A program made the position numbers and the translations under genes. This document shows positions 18,390 through 32,216 of a stretch of 64,000 nt of DNA, piece after piece; within the stretch, counting starts at the first letter, position 1, and each line of letters starts with the position of its first letter. The notes under the pieces were generated by a model that worked only from the letters and a program-made list of their open reading frames with translations, had not been told where the DNA came from and did no database searches. This DNA comes from Rathayibacter oskolensis (lineage in GTDB: Bacteria; Actinomycetota; Actinomycetes; Actinomycetales; Microbacteriaceae). The stretch spans positions 682,001 to 746,000 of the forward strand of contig NZ_FXBM01000002.1 of NCBI RefSeq assembly GCF_900177245.1, in the 5' to 3' direction.

Positions 18390-19337
18390 TCAGCCTGCGC
18401 TCTCGGCGTCGGCCGTCAGGGGCGCGGCTGCGCGGTCGACGTCGGGCTCGAGGTAGATGACGCGGGCGGCCGGGACCGCTGCGCGGATCCGCTGCTCGGT
18501 GGCGTCGATCCCGGCGGCGAGGTGCTCGACCGTCTCAGCGGCCGGGAAGGCGAGCTTGGCGGCGACGAGGATCTCGTCGGGGCCGAGGTAGAGGGTCTTC
18601 ATGTGGATGATCCGCTCGACGTCGTCGCCCGCCTCGATCGCCGAGCGGATCGCCGCGGCGTCGGCCGGAGTCGCGCCCTCGCCGACGAGGAGGCTCTTGG
18701 TCTCGATGCCGAGCACGACGGCGACGACGATCAGCAGGGTGCCGATCAGGATCGTGCCGATGGCGTCGAAGATCGAGTCGCCCGTGATGACCGAGAGGCC
18801 GACTCCGAGGAGCGCGAAGACGAGACCGGTGAGCGCGGCGACGTCCTCGAGCAGCACGACGGGCAGCTCCGGCGCCTTGGCGCGGCGGATGAACTGCAGC
18901 CAGGACTGCGTGCCGCGGGTGTGGTTCGACTCCTTGACGGCGGTGCGGAGCGAGTAGCCCTCGAGCCCGATGGAGACGAGGAGGACCAGGATCGGGAGCC
19001 AGGCGTTCTCGAGCTCGTGCGGATGCGTGATCTTGTCGATGCCCTCGTAGAGCGAGAAGACCCCGCCGACCGAGAACAGGATGATCGCGACGACGAAGGC
19101 GTAGACGTAGCGCTCGCGGCCGTAGCCGAAGGGGTGCTCCTCGTCGGCCTCCTTGCGCGACTTGCGGCCTCCGAGCAGCAGCAGGAGCTGGTTGCCGGAG
19201 TCGGCGAGCGAGTGCACGCCCTCGGCGAGCATCGACGCCGAGCCCGAGAAGAACCAGGCGACGAACTTCGTCAGCGCGATGCCGAGATTGGCGGACAGCG
19301 CCGCGATGATCGCCCTGCTGCCTCCGGATGCGCTCAC
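18390..19337 (-). CDS. Cation diffusion facilitator (CDF) family transporter
   Basis: A 315-residue membrane transporter with about six helices, exporting divalent metal ions (Zn, Mn, Fe or Co) against protons. CDF marks: ANLGIALTKFVAWFFSGSASMLAEGVHSLADSGNQ with the metal-site Ser/Asp pattern, HPFGYGRERY, and the second site in LLEDVAALTGLVFALLG. A cytoplasmic C-terminal domain follows (VERIIHMKTLYLGPDEILVA). GAGGAG precedes the GTG start by 5 nt. It overlaps no other gene and is followed immediately by the amidotransferase. Confidence 0.92.
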   Translation of the reverse strand: MSASGGSRAIIAALSANLGIALTKFVAWFFSGSASMLAEGVHSLADSGNQLLLLLGGRKSRKEADEEHPFGYGRERYVYAFVVAIILFSVGGVFSLYEGIDKITHPHELENAWLPILVLLVSIGLEGYSLRTAVKESNHTRGTQSWLQFIRRAKAPELPVVLLEDVAALTGLVFALLGVGLSVITGDSIFDAIGTILIGTLLIVVAVVLGIETKSLLVGEGATPADAAAIRSAIEAGDDVERIIHMKTLYLGPDEILVAAKLAFPAAETVEHLAAGIDATEQRIRAAVPAARVIYLEPDVDRAAAPLTADAESAG

Positions 19338-19442
19338 GTGGTCTCCTCGAGGATCCTTCTGCGGGTGGGACGGTCGGCCCATCCTAGGGAGTCCGTTGCA
19401 GAGGAGCCCCTCCCCGCCCCGCGCGGTTCGTAGGATGTGCGG

Positions 19443-20288
19443 GTGACCGACGCTCCCGTGCTCCTCCCGCCCATCGCCGTCCTCGGCCTCGGCTCGATGG
19501 GCGGTGCGATCCTCACGGGGCTCCTCGCGCCCGGCGTGCACGTCGAGGGCGGCGTCCGCGTCACCAACCGCGAGGCCTCGAAGGCGGCGCTCTGGCACGA
19601 CCACCCCGTCGTCACCGCGTTCGCGACGGCCGACGATCCGGAGGCGAACCGCCGGGCCGTCGAGGGAGCCTCCGTCGTGCTCGTGGCCGTGAAGCCGCAC
19701 ATGGTCCCCGACGTGCTCGACGAGATCGCCGAGGCGCTCGCTCCGGGGACGGTCGTCGTGAGCGTGGCCGCCGGAGTCACGGTCGAGACGTTCGAGCGCC
19801 ACCTGCCAGAGTCGGTCGCCGTCCTGCGCTCGATGCCCAACACCCCCGCGGTCGTCGGCCGCGCCGTCACCGGGCTCAGCGCGGGGACCCGCTCGAGCGC
19901 CGACGACCTCGACCTGGTGCGCCGCCTGTTCCGGACGGTGGGCGAGGTGGTCGAGGTTCCGGAGTCGCAGCTCGACGCGCTCTCGACCATCTCGGGCTCG
20001 GGGCCGGCCTACGTCTTCCTGCTGATCGAGCAGCTGACGAGGGCGGCGATCGACAAGGGCTTCACGCCCGAGCAGGCCGCGACGATGGTGAACGGCACGT
20101 TCCTCGGGGCGGCCGAGCTGCTCGTCGACTCCGGAGAGGACCCCGCAGAGCTGCGCCGCCGCGTGACGAGCCCGAACGGCACGACCGAGCGCGCGATCGC
20201 GGTGCTGCAGGAGGCGGACCTCGCGTCGCTCTTCACCCGCGCGACCGACGCGGCCCTGGCCCGCGCCCGCGAGCTCGCCGCCTCCTGA
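19443..20288 (+). CDS. proC: Pyrroline-5-carboxylate reductase
   Basis: A 281-residue enzyme for the last step of proline synthesis (P5C plus NAD(P)H). Rossmann motif VLGLGSMGGAIL, then RSMPNTPAVVGRAVTGL and the signature SGSGPAYVFLLIEQL; C-terminal VTSPNGTTERAI. TAGGAT (19431-19436) is 6 nt before the GTG at 19443, so the transcript is probably leaderless. A GTG at 19437 lies too close to that box to be the start. Confidence 0.95.
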   Translation: MTDAPVLLPPIAVLGLGSMGGAILTGLLAPGVHVEGGVRVTNREASKAALWHDHPVVTAFATADDPEANRRAVEGASVVLVAVKPHMVPDVLDEIAEALAPGTVVVSVAAGVTVETFERHLPESVAVLRSMPNTPAVVGRAVTGLSAGTRSSADDLDLVRRLFRTVGEVVEVPESQLDALSTISGSGPAYVFLLIEQLTRAAIDKGFTPEQAATMVNGTFLGAAELLVDSGEDPAELRRRVTSPNGTTERAIAVLQEADLASLFTRATDAALARARELAAS

Positions 20289-20307
20289 GCCCCCGGCGGG
20301 TCAGGAG
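20282..20307. terminator. Hairpin spanning stops of convergent proC and ktrA
   Basis: CTCCTGA and TCAGGAG (7 bp, containing both stop codons) can pair across a GC-rich 12-nt centre that itself can form three more pairs. Confidence 0.4.
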
Positions 20308-20972
20308 CCGAGGGCCGCGAAGCGCTCGATGTCGCTGGGGGTGCCGCTGACGACGATGAGGTCGTGGTTCGAGACCACGGTCTGCTCGGTCGCGTAGGTG
20401 AAGGGCTTGCCGGGGCTCTTCACACCGACGACGGTGACGCGGTGCTTGCGCCGCACCCCCGACTCCGTGAGGGTGAGGCCCCGGATCGGCTTCGGCGGGT
20501 ACATCTTCGCGAGCACGAAGTCGTCGTCGAACTCGATGAAGTCGAGCATCCGCCCCGAGACGAGGTGGGCGACGCGCTCGCCGGCCTCCGCCTCCGGGTA
20601 GATCACGTGATTCGCCCCGATGCGCTCGAGGATCTTGCCGTGCGAGCGCGAGATGGCCTTGGCCCAGATCTGCGGGATCTTGAGGTCGACGAGGTTCGCG
20701 GTGATCAGCACCGAGGCCTCGATCGACGAGCCGACCGCGACGACCGCGACCTGGAAGTCCTGCGCGCCGATCTGCGCGAGGGCGTCGAGCGAGCGCGCGT
20801 CGGCCTGCACCGCGTGGGTGACGCGCTCCGACCACTTCTGCACGAGCCCGGCGTCGGCGTCGACGGCGAGCACCTCGCGATCGAGGCGGTCGAGCTGGCC
20901 GGCCGTGGCGGCACCGAAGCGACCGAGGCCGATCACCAGCACCGGGGCGTCGTACCTGATGCGGTCAACCAA
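20301..20972 (-). CDS. ktrA: Potassium uptake regulatory subunit KtrA/TrkA (RCK)
   Basis: A 223-residue cytoplasmic gating subunit. The N-terminal RCK domain has VIGLGRFGAATAGQLDRLDREVLAVDAD, with GxGxxG and the acidic end of strand 2 that binds nucleotide. The C-terminal RCK_C domain ends VVSNHDLIVVSGTPSDIERF. The start is TTG at 20970-20972, 7 nt after AGAGG; it overlaps the ktrB stop by 8 nt (TTGGTTGA), so the two are coupled. Length fits KtrA rather than double-domain TrkA. Confidence 0.92.
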   Translation of the reverse strand: MVDRIRYDAPVLVIGLGRFGAATAGQLDRLDREVLAVDADAGLVQKWSERVTHAVQADARSLDALAQIGAQDFQVAVVAVGSSIEASVLITANLVDLKIPQIWAKAISRSHGKILERIGANHVIYPEAEAGERVAHLVSGRMLDFIEFDDDFVLAKMYPPKPIRGLTLTESGVRRKHRVTVVGVKSPGKPFTYATEQTVVSNHDLIVVSGTPSDIERFAALGS

Positions 20973-22446
20973 CGATGGGCCTCTCTTCCGGTCGTCTGAA
21001 CAACTGCCTCCGCTGACTCGCGGCGAGCGCGGCGGCGAGAGTCACGGTACCAACGCGGCCCATGAACATGGTCAGCGCCAGCACGTAGACCCCGGAGGGA
21101 GGCAGCTCGGCGGTGAGCCCCGTCGACAGTCCCGAGGTGGCGAAGGCCGAGATGACGTCGAACAGCACGTGGTCGAGGGAGGCCTTCGTGATCTGGAGGA
21201 TGATCACCGACGAGACGGCGACGGTGGTCGCCCCCCACAGCACGACGGAGACCCCGAGTCGCAGCACGTCGTTGGGGATGCGGCGGCCGAACGCCTCCAT
21301 GTCGTTGGTGCCACGCGCCTCCGCGAAGGCCGCCAGGAAGAGGATGGCGAGCGTCGTGACCTTGATGCCGCCCGCGGTCGACGCCGAGCCTCCGCCGATG
21401 AACATCAGCATGTCGGTGACGAGCAGGCTCGAGCCGTTCAGATCGGGGATCGTGATCGTCGAGAACCCGCCGGAGCGGGTCATGGTCGACAGGAAGAACG
21501 ACTGGAAGACCGTGTCTCCCGCATCGAGGACGCCGAAGGTCTTGGGGTTGTCGAACTCGAGCACGATGTAGAGCGCCGCGCCCGCGACGAGGAGGATCAG
21601 CGAGGTGACGAGGGTCAGCTTCACGTGGACGGACCACTTGCTGGGTCGGCGCCAGCCCCGCGACAGGGCGTAGATGACGGGGAAGCCGATGGAGCCGAGG
21701 AACACGCCGATCATGAGGATGCCGAGGAACCAGTAGTCGTCCTCGAACGGCGTGAGCCCGGCGGCGTTCGGCGCGAACCCGGTGTTGGTGAACGCCATCG
21801 CCGAGTAGTAGAACGAGTGCCAGACCGCTTCGCCGATCGGGATGCCGTCGATGAGCATCCGCGGGAACAGCAGCAGGGCGACCACGATCTCGATCACCGC
21901 GGCGCTGATCGCGACCGTGGTCAGGAGGCCGCCGATCTCGCCGAGGCGGACGGCCTGCCCCTCCGCGACGGGTCCGGAGTGGATCCGGAGCGGGTTGGAG
22001 TCGCTCGCCACCATGAGCTTCGCGCGGAGGCCGAGGCGGCGCGACACCGCCAGCCCCATGATCGACGCCAGCGTCAGCACGCCGAGTGCGCCGATGTTCA
22101 CGCCGATGAAGATGATCGAGTGACCGAACGCCGACCAGTGGGTCGCCATGTCGACGGTCGCGAGCCCGGTGACGCAGATGACCGACATCGCCGTGAAGAA
22201 CGCGTCGTGCAGCGGAGTGACGGTGCCCGTGGTGCTCGAGACCGGCAGCGAGAAGAGCAGCGTGAACACCAGGATCAGCGCCGAGAAGATGAGGATCGCG
22301 AAGCGGGAGGGCGACCGGCCCGCGAAGTCGTCGATGAGGTCGCGCGCCCGCTCGAAGCCCGACCAGGGCGAGACGGGGGAGACCCCCATGGGGCTTCGGA
22401 ACTGCTGCCGAACCACCACGGCGATCCTCCACTCGATCGCGGCCAT
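20965..22446 (-). CDS. ktrB: Potassium transporter membrane subunit KtrB/TrkH
   Basis: A 493-residue K+ translocating subunit with four M1-P-M2 repeats. Selectivity-filter segments are visible: VICVTGLATVD, AMAFTNTGFAPN, STMTRSGGFSTI and SAFATSGLSTGL. The C-terminus (MFMGRVGTVTLAAAL) is characteristic of TrkH/KtrB. I take the ATG at 22446; an ATG 19 codons later is possible, and neither has a clear ribosome site. Works with KtrA, encoded immediately downstream. Confidence 0.92.
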   Translation of the reverse strand: MAAIEWRIAVVVRQQFRSPMGVSPVSPWSGFERARDLIDDFAGRSPSRFAILIFSALILVFTLLFSLPVSSTTGTVTPLHDAFFTAMSVICVTGLATVDMATHWSAFGHSIIFIGVNIGALGVLTLASIMGLAVSRRLGLRAKLMVASDSNPLRIHSGPVAEGQAVRLGEIGGLLTTVAISAAVIEIVVALLLFPRMLIDGIPIGEAVWHSFYYSAMAFTNTGFAPNAAGLTPFEDDYWFLGILMIGVFLGSIGFPVIYALSRGWRRPSKWSVHVKLTLVTSLILLVAGAALYIVLEFDNPKTFGVLDAGDTVFQSFFLSTMTRSGGFSTITIPDLNGSSLLVTDMLMFIGGGSASTAGGIKVTTLAILFLAAFAEARGTNDMEAFGRRIPNDVLRLGVSVVLWGATTVAVSSVIILQITKASLDHVLFDVISAFATSGLSTGLTAELPPSGVYVLALTMFMGRVGTVTLAAALAASQRRQLFRRPEERPIVG

Positions 22447-22555
22447 GCTACCGCCCGCAGCAGCCCGGGCCCGGCGGCCGCGTGGCGAGCGGACGGCTGC
22501 GCGCGGCACAGCGGACGCCCGGCTCGGGCCCGGCCGTGCTGACTACCCTGGGTTC

Positions 22556-23014
22556 ATGGCAGACATCTTCGCGGTGATCGCGGACGGCACTCGCCGCGAC
22601 ATCCTCTCGATCCTGCTGGAGGAGCGGATCGAGGGGACCGCGCCGGGCGGCGGGATCAGCGTCTCGCGGATCGTCGCCCGCCTCGAGCTCAGCCAGCCGA
22701 CCGTCTCGAAGCACCTGAAGGTGCTGCGCGAGGCGGGGCTGGTGACCGTCCGCGAGAGCGGGCAGCACCGCTACTACGCGCTGCAGTACGGCCCGCTCGA
22801 GGCGGTCGAGGACTGGCTGCTGCCGTTCCTCGCCGCGGACGACTCCGAGGCCGGCCCCGCGCTGCTCGATGCGACGGCGGCCGCCAGGGCGGAGTCGCTC
22901 GGGCGCGCGCTCGCGGAGCGGACCCACCAGGTCAGCACGGTGGTGCAGGACATCCAGCGCGGGGTGAGCGAGGGGGCGACGAAGGTCGCCGAGGTGCTCC
23001 GGATCCGCAAGTGA
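22556..23014 (+). CDS. ArsR-type winged-helix regulator
   Basis: A 152-residue regulator. FAVIADGTRRDILSILLEE and LELSQPTVSKHLKVLREAGLVTVRESGQHRYYAL are the ArsR winged helix; no metal-binding Cys box is present. A helical C-terminal tail of about 50 residues follows, which might bind a ligand or self-associate. TACCCT ends 6 nt before the ATG at 22556 and no ribosome site is seen, so it is probably leaderless. Targets are unknown; it diverges from ktrBA. Confidence 0.88.
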   Translation: MADIFAVIADGTRRDILSILLEERIEGTAPGGGISVSRIVARLELSQPTVSKHLKVLREAGLVTVRESGQHRYYALQYGPLEAVEDWLLPFLAADDSEAGPALLDATAAARAESLGRALAERTHQVSTVVQDIQRGVSEGATKVAEVLRIRK

Positions 23015-23133
23015 GCCACGGAGGCCGCAGCGCGATTCTCGTCGTCCGCCGCGTCGTGTAAGCTCGCGGGAGCCAGTTTTTCGTAAGCGGCCGTCCGTCG
23101 GGCGGCCGACCCCCTGAACGTTGTGAGGTCTTC

Positions 23134-23232
23134 GTGGGTTCTGTCATCAAGAAGCGTCGCAAGCGTATGGCGAAGAAGAAGCACCGCAAGCTGCTTCGCA
23201 AGACTCGTCACCAGCGTCGCAACAAGAAGTAG
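23134..23232 (+). CDS. Ribosomal mini-protein bS22 (AURKAIP1/COX24 domain)
   Basis: A 32-residue, extremely basic peptide starting MGSVIKKRRKRMAKKK and ending HQRRNKK. This matches the AURKAIP1/COX24-domain family found throughout actinobacteria and seen as bS22 in mycobacterial small subunits. The GTG start has GTGAGG 5 nt ahead. A TAAGCT box at 23059-23064 suggests a leader of about 65 nt with a GCGGCCG/CGGCCG stem. A strong hairpin follows the stop. Confidence 0.9.
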   Translation: MGSVIKKRRKRMAKKKHRKLLRKTRHQRRNKK

Positions 23233-23251
23233 GCTCGCGCCTCTTCCCTCT

Positions 23252-23285
23252 CGAGCGTCCGCCCCTCTCCGGGGTCGGGCGCTCG
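23252..23285 (+). terminator. Terminator hairpin after bS22
   Basis: CGAGCGTCCGCCCC pairs with GGGGTCGGGCGCTCG across a 5-nt loop, about 13 pairs including one wobble and one mismatch. It is followed by TCTGCGTTCC rather than a true T-run. Confidence 0.6.
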
Positions 23286-23377
23286 TCTGCGTTCCAGCCG
23301 CTCTCGTGCGCGGGTCGGGGCCCGCCGCCCGGCGACCGCGACCGGGAGTGCCTCGAGCGCTCCTCTACACTGTGGGC

Positions 23378-23647
23378 GTGGTGGACGTGCGGCTGACTCT
23401 CGTGGGCAAGCCGGGCTGCCACCTGTGCGACGACGCCCTGACGGTCGTCCAGCAGGTCCTCGCAGAACTCGACGGCGATCCCGCGGCTCCGGCCGTCTCG
23501 CTGGTGGAGGCCTCGATCCTCGACGACGCCGAGCTCCACGAGCGCTTCGTCGAGGAGATCCCGGTCCTCCTGATCGAGGGACGCGTCCACACCTACTGGC
23601 GGGTCGACCCGATCCGCCTCCGCCGAGCCCTCCTGGAGCAGCCATGA
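23378..23647 (+). CDS. Glutaredoxin-like protein (DUF836)
   Basis: An 89-residue thioredoxin-fold protein with the redox motif Cys14-His-Leu-Cys17 (KPGCHLCDDA) and the cis-Pro segment EEIPVLLIEGR. Such proteins are common in actinobacteria; the partner is unknown. TACACT ends 6 nt before the GTG start and no ribosome site is present, so it is probably leaderless. Its stop overlaps the ATG of the next gene as ATGA, so the two should be coupled. Confidence 0.88.
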   Translation: MVDVRLTLVGKPGCHLCDDALTVVQQVLAELDGDPAAPAVSLVEASILDDAELHERFVEEIPVLLIEGRVHTYWRVDPIRLRRALLEQP

Positions 23648-23946
23648 CCGTCCGGCACGTCGTCGCCTGAAAGCTGAACGCCGTCGATCCCGCTCAGCGG
23701 TCCGAGCACACGGAGCAGATCTCGGAGGCGCTGCGCAGCCTCCTGCCGATCATCCCCGAGATCGAGTCGATGACGATCGGGAAGAACTCGCTGTTCCCGA
23801 AGGACAACTTCGACATGGTGCTGATCGCGGACTACGCCGACGCCGATGCGCTGAACGCCTACGTCGAGCACCCCGACCACCGCCGGGTCGCCGGCTTCAT
23901 CCGGCCGCTGGTCCGCGAGCGGGCCTGCGTCGACTTCGAGGTCTGA
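23644..23946 (+). pseudogene. Dabb-domain (stress-responsive A/B barrel) protein interrupted by in-frame TGA
   Basis: Reading from the ATG at 23644 gives MTVRHVVA, then TGA at 23668-23670, then KLNAVDPAQRSEHTEQISE and an open frame to TGA at 23944-23946 (100 codons in all). The frame encodes an apparently intact Dabb ferredoxin-like domain, including IESMTIGKNSLF, FDMVLIADYAD, YVEHPDHRRVA and ACVDFEV. In this family the residue before KL is usually an aromatic one such as Trp, so a TGG-to-TGA change is the simple reading. No credible start lies just after the TGA. It may be a recent pseudogene, a sequencing error or read-through. Confidence 0.75.
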
Positions 23947-24113
23947 GCGGCGCGGAGGTCGGCCCGCCGTCGTGATCCGAATGTTGTAGAAGTCCCCTCG
24001 ATGGGGGACCGCATTTCCTTCGAGCGTTCTTCGAACAGCCCTAGTCTCTTCACGGGGAGGACCGCTCCCCGTGTCCGGGGCGCGCGCCGCGTGCCGGCGG
24101 GGGAGGAACGTCC

Positions 24114-25730
24114 ATGTCACGTCAGCGTCGCCGTACAGCGGCCTCCGCAGTCGCGCTCGCGGTGCTCGTCGCCGGACTCGCGCTGCCGGCCGCGGCCCAG
24201 GCCGGTGAGATCGTCCCGACCGGCGCCGCCACCTCCGTCGTCATCGAGCCGGTGACCGATCCCGAGGTCCCGTCCCTTCCCGAGGAGCCCGTCGAACCGG
24301 AGGTGCCCTCGATCCCCGAGGTGCCGCCGGAGCCGGAGCCCACGGTCGCCCCCGAGCCGGAGCCGGAACCCGAGGTGCCCGGTGTGCCTCAGGAGCCGGA
24401 GCCCGAGCCTCCTGTCGAGGTGCCGGGAGTGCCGCAGGAGCCGACGGAGCCCGAGCCCGAGCCGCAGCCGACGCAGCCGCAACCTCAGCCGTCGAGCCCC
24501 GGGACCGGCGGCGGGACGGGTGGGACTGGCGGGTCCGGTGGCAGCGGCGGGACCGGCGGCACAGGTGGCTCCGGCGGAACGGGCGGCACCGGTGGGAACG
24601 GCGGGACGTCCGGCGGGAACTCCGGCGGGACCGGCGGCTCCGGGACGACCGGCGGCACCACCGGCGGCACCACCGGAGGGAACTCGGGCGGGAACTCGGG
24701 CGGGAACTCGGGCGGATCCTCCGGCGGCACGGCGACGACCGAGGCCGGCGCGACTCCGCCCCGCTCCTCGGCTCCCGGCCGCACCCTGCTCTCGACGTCG
24801 GCCGGCGATCCGGCCGCGGCACCGGCTCCCGACGCGAGCGGCGCCGAGGCGACCACGCCCGCCGTGTCCGTCTACCTCACCCGTGACGCCGGAGTCGACC
24901 CCGGCGCTCTGACCGTCGATCTCGCTCGCTTCTACGGTGTCGGCGTCGCCTACGCCGGCTTCCAGCGCGAGGAGGTCGCCACCGCCACGCTCCGCGCCCC
25001 CGCGGGAATCGAGACGGCGCTGACCGTCGAGGGCCGCCAGGACGGCGAGACCACGAGCTCCGGGTCGGCGCTCGTGCCGACCGCGGCGCTCGCGGCGATC
25101 GGCACCTACACCGTCACGACGACGGGCGATCGCGGATCCTCGGCCACGACCACCTTCTCGCTCCTCGCCTCCTCCGGACCCGGCGTGCTCGTCGAGCCCC
25201 GAGAGGCGACCAGCGCCGAGGCGGCCTCGCCGCGCGGCGCCGTCTGGGGCTTCGGCCCGGTCGAGAGCGTGAGCGTCGGCGCCTACACGACGGCGGGCAA
25301 GAGCGCCGACCTCGCCGCCGGGGAGCTCGCCGTCCGTGTCGACGCGCTGGGCTGGTCCGACCTCGAGCTCGGAGACGCGATCGTGAAGGAGCCGACGGCC
25401 GCGGTCTACTGCATCGTCGCGGTCGGCTCGGTCTCGGGCCGGACGGCCGCCGTCACGGTCGCGTACCCCGAGGGCGACTCGGCCGCCGACGTGCCGGAGG
25501 CGTCGCAGGTCTGCGGCATCGCGATCACCGCCGCGAAGACCGGCCTCGTCGCCGCGGCGACCGCGGGCGGCACCGGCGGGCTCTCGGCCGGGGTCGGCCT
25601 GACCATCGGCGCGGGAGTCCTCGTCGCGGTGCTCGTGGCCGGGCTCGTCACCGCCGTGGTGCTCCGTCGCCGCCGCGAGAACGACGACCTGCTGATCGGC
25701 GGACCGCTGCCTCACCCCACGGAGGAGTGA
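24114..25730 (+). CDS. Secreted, membrane-anchored Pro/Glu- and Gly/Thr-repeat protein
   Basis: A 538-residue surface protein of unknown function. A signal peptide (basic MSRQRRR, then a hydrophobic stretch to about residue 32) is followed by a Pro/Glu-rich stalk of about 85 residues (EPEPEPEVPGVPQEPE), a Gly/Thr/Ser/Asn low-complexity tract (about 127-205), a folded region (about 240-480) and a membrane helix (about 490-515) ending RRRR with a 20-residue cytoplasmic tail. There is no LPXTG, so sortase anchoring is unlikely. GGAGG lies 7 nt ahead of the ATG. It is convergent with the beta-galactosidase gene. Confidence 0.85.
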   Translation: MSRQRRRTAASAVALAVLVAGLALPAAAQAGEIVPTGAATSVVIEPVTDPEVPSLPEEPVEPEVPSIPEVPPEPEPTVAPEPEPEPEVPGVPQEPEPEPPVEVPGVPQEPTEPEPEPQPTQPQPQPSSPGTGGGTGGTGGSGGSGGTGGTGGSGGTGGTGGNGGTSGGNSGGTGGSGTTGGTTGGTTGGNSGGNSGGNSGGSSGGTATTEAGATPPRSSAPGRTLLSTSAGDPAAAPAPDASGAEATTPAVSVYLTRDAGVDPGALTVDLARFYGVGVAYAGFQREEVATATLRAPAGIETALTVEGRQDGETTSSGSALVPTAALAAIGTYTVTTTGDRGSSATTTFSLLASSGPGVLVEPREATSAEAASPRGAVWGFGPVESVSVGAYTTAGKSADLAAGELAVRVDALGWSDLELGDAIVKEPTAAVYCIVAVGSVSGRTAAVTVAYPEGDSAADVPEASQVCGIAITAAKTGLVAAATAGGTGGLSAGVGLTIGAGVLVAVLVAGLVTAVVLRRRRENDDLLIGGPLPHPTEE

Positions 25731-25746
25731 GGGCGAGCGGTCCGCG

Positions 25747-25785
25747 GGTATCGAAACGCCGCTCCGCGGCTACACGACCAGCAGG
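25747..25785. repeat. Dispersed palindromic intergenic element, copy 3
   Basis: Begins GGTATCGAAACGCC, has the stem GCCGC-tcc-GCGGC and ends CTACACGACCAGCAGG. It sits in the 67-bp gap between two convergent genes and may double as a terminator. Confidence 0.65.
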
Positions 25786-25797
25786 GTGCGGGCGGGT

Positions 25798-30702
<4,905 letters not shown>

Positions 30703-30706
<4 letters not shown>

Positions 30707-32037
30707 GCCGATGCCTTCCTGATGCTGAGGCCCTTGTTCTCGAAGACCGTGATGATCTGGTTCTCGGCCTCGGCGACCGCGTCGACCAGGGTCACTCCGG
30801 ACGCCTTCTTGCGGAAGCCGTCGCTCAGGATGTTGAACGACTGCTGGGTGACCGGCCACCACGACCAGTCGGGGTTCTGCTCCTCGGAGGCGGGCACGAG
30901 GACCTCCTCGTTGTAGTTCTCACCGCTGAAGAACTCGCTCGGGCCCTTGCGGGCCGTGCCGATCTCGCCGACGGCGGGCGACCAGCCGATGCCGCTGTTC
31001 GCGATCATCGCGTCGATCCCCTCCTGCGACGTGGTCATCCAGACCGCGAACTCGAGCGCCTCCTGGGGGTGCTTGCTGCTGGCGAACACCGCGGCGGTCG
31101 AGCCGCCGAGGAAGCTCGAGCCGAAGCCGGTGTCGCCCCAGACCGGCATCGGCGCGACGCGCCACTTGCCCGAGCCGCCGCTGACGCCCTGGATCAGCGC
31201 GTCGCCCCAGCTGCCGGTGGTGCAGGAGGCGATCCCGCCGTTCGCGGCGGCCGCGAACCAGGCGGGGGAGTAGGCGCCGTAGCCGGTCTGCACGAGGTCC
31301 TGATCGATGGCGATGTCGAAGAACTGCGCGACCTGCGTCGTGGCGTCGTCGGTCATGTCGATGACCCAGCCGTCCTCCTCCGCCGTCAGCCACTGCGCGC
31401 CCGCCTGGGTGGCGAACGCCGCGAAGACCGAGGCGTCGGCGAGCGGGAAGCAGTCGATGTAGGAGTCGACCCCGCGCAGCTCCGCGGCGACCGCGGCCCA
31501 GTCGTCCCAGGTCGTCGGAGGCTCGGCGCCGACCTGGCCGAGCACCTCCGGCTGGTAGAAGAACGCCATCGGGCCGCTGTCCTGCGGGATCCCGTAGACG
31601 CCTCCGGTGTAGCTGACCTGACCCCAGAGAGTGGGGTCGTAGCGGTCGGCGTACTGCTCGGCGCCGTAGCGGTTGAGGTCGACGAGCCCGTTGACGAGCA
31701 TGAACTCGGGCAGCGAGCGCATCTCGACCTGGCCGATGTCGGGCCCGCCGCCGGCCGCGAGGGCCGAGTAGAGCTTCTGGTAGCCGCCCGCGTTGCCGCC
31801 GGGGATCCAGACCGCGTCGACCTGCACCTCGGGGTGCGAGGCGTTCCAGACGTCGCAGACCTTCTGCAGATCCTTGAGCCATGCCCAGTACTGGAGCCGG
31901 ATCGGGCCGCTCGCGGCCGGGATCGCCGGGCCCGCGTTGACCGAGACGGTGCCGGGCGTGGCGCAGGCCGTGAGGCCTCCGAGTGCCGCGGTCCCCAGAC
32001 CGGCGGCGATGAGCTGTCTCCGTGTGAACGGTGTCAC
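30703..32037 (-). CDS. Extracellular sugar-binding lipoprotein
   Basis: A 444-residue family 1 solute-binding protein. The leader MTPFTRRQLIAAGLG has a twin-arginine pair and a lipobox LTACA, so it is probably a Tat-exported lipoprotein anchored outside the membrane. Binding-protein features include WNASHPEVQVDAVWIPGG, FYQPEVLGQVGAEPPTTWDD and WMTTSQEGIDA. The partner permeases and beta-galactosidase suggest a galactoside ligand, which is inference. The GTG start has GAGGGA close by. Confidence 0.92.
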
Positions 32038-32106
32038 TGTCCCTCACTTCATCGTGGTGGATGTCCGGGCCTCAGCGCCGCGGATGTTCCGGACGCTATC
32101 ACAATG

Positions 32107-32122
32107 TCGAGTAGCTGCTCGA
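32107..32122. promoter_or_regulatory. Putative operator for the TetR-family regulator
   Basis: TCGAGTAGCTGCTCGA is a 16-bp palindrome with one mismatched pair. It lies in the 179-bp divergent gap between the sugar operon and the TetR gene, 69 nt ahead of the binding-protein start and 94 nt ahead of the regulator start, well placed to control both. Confidence 0.5.
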
Positions 32123-32216
32123 AATTCGTTTCTCCACCCCGGTCGCGGGGGTCGACCGCGCGCTACGCTGAGCGATCCGAGGAGTGGTCGACTCTTCCGC
32201 GGCACGAGGAGCAGTG

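Noticed and set aside
23668-23670. In-frame TGA as selenocysteine
   Set aside because: No Sec insertion-type stem is evident after it, selenoproteins of the Dabb family are not known to me, and the family residue there is aromatic, not Cys.
25560-25730. Sortase (LPXTG) anchor in the repeat surface protein
   Set aside because: The C-terminus has a helix and RRRR but no LPXTG-like motif; the 20-residue acidic tail after the arginines is also too long.
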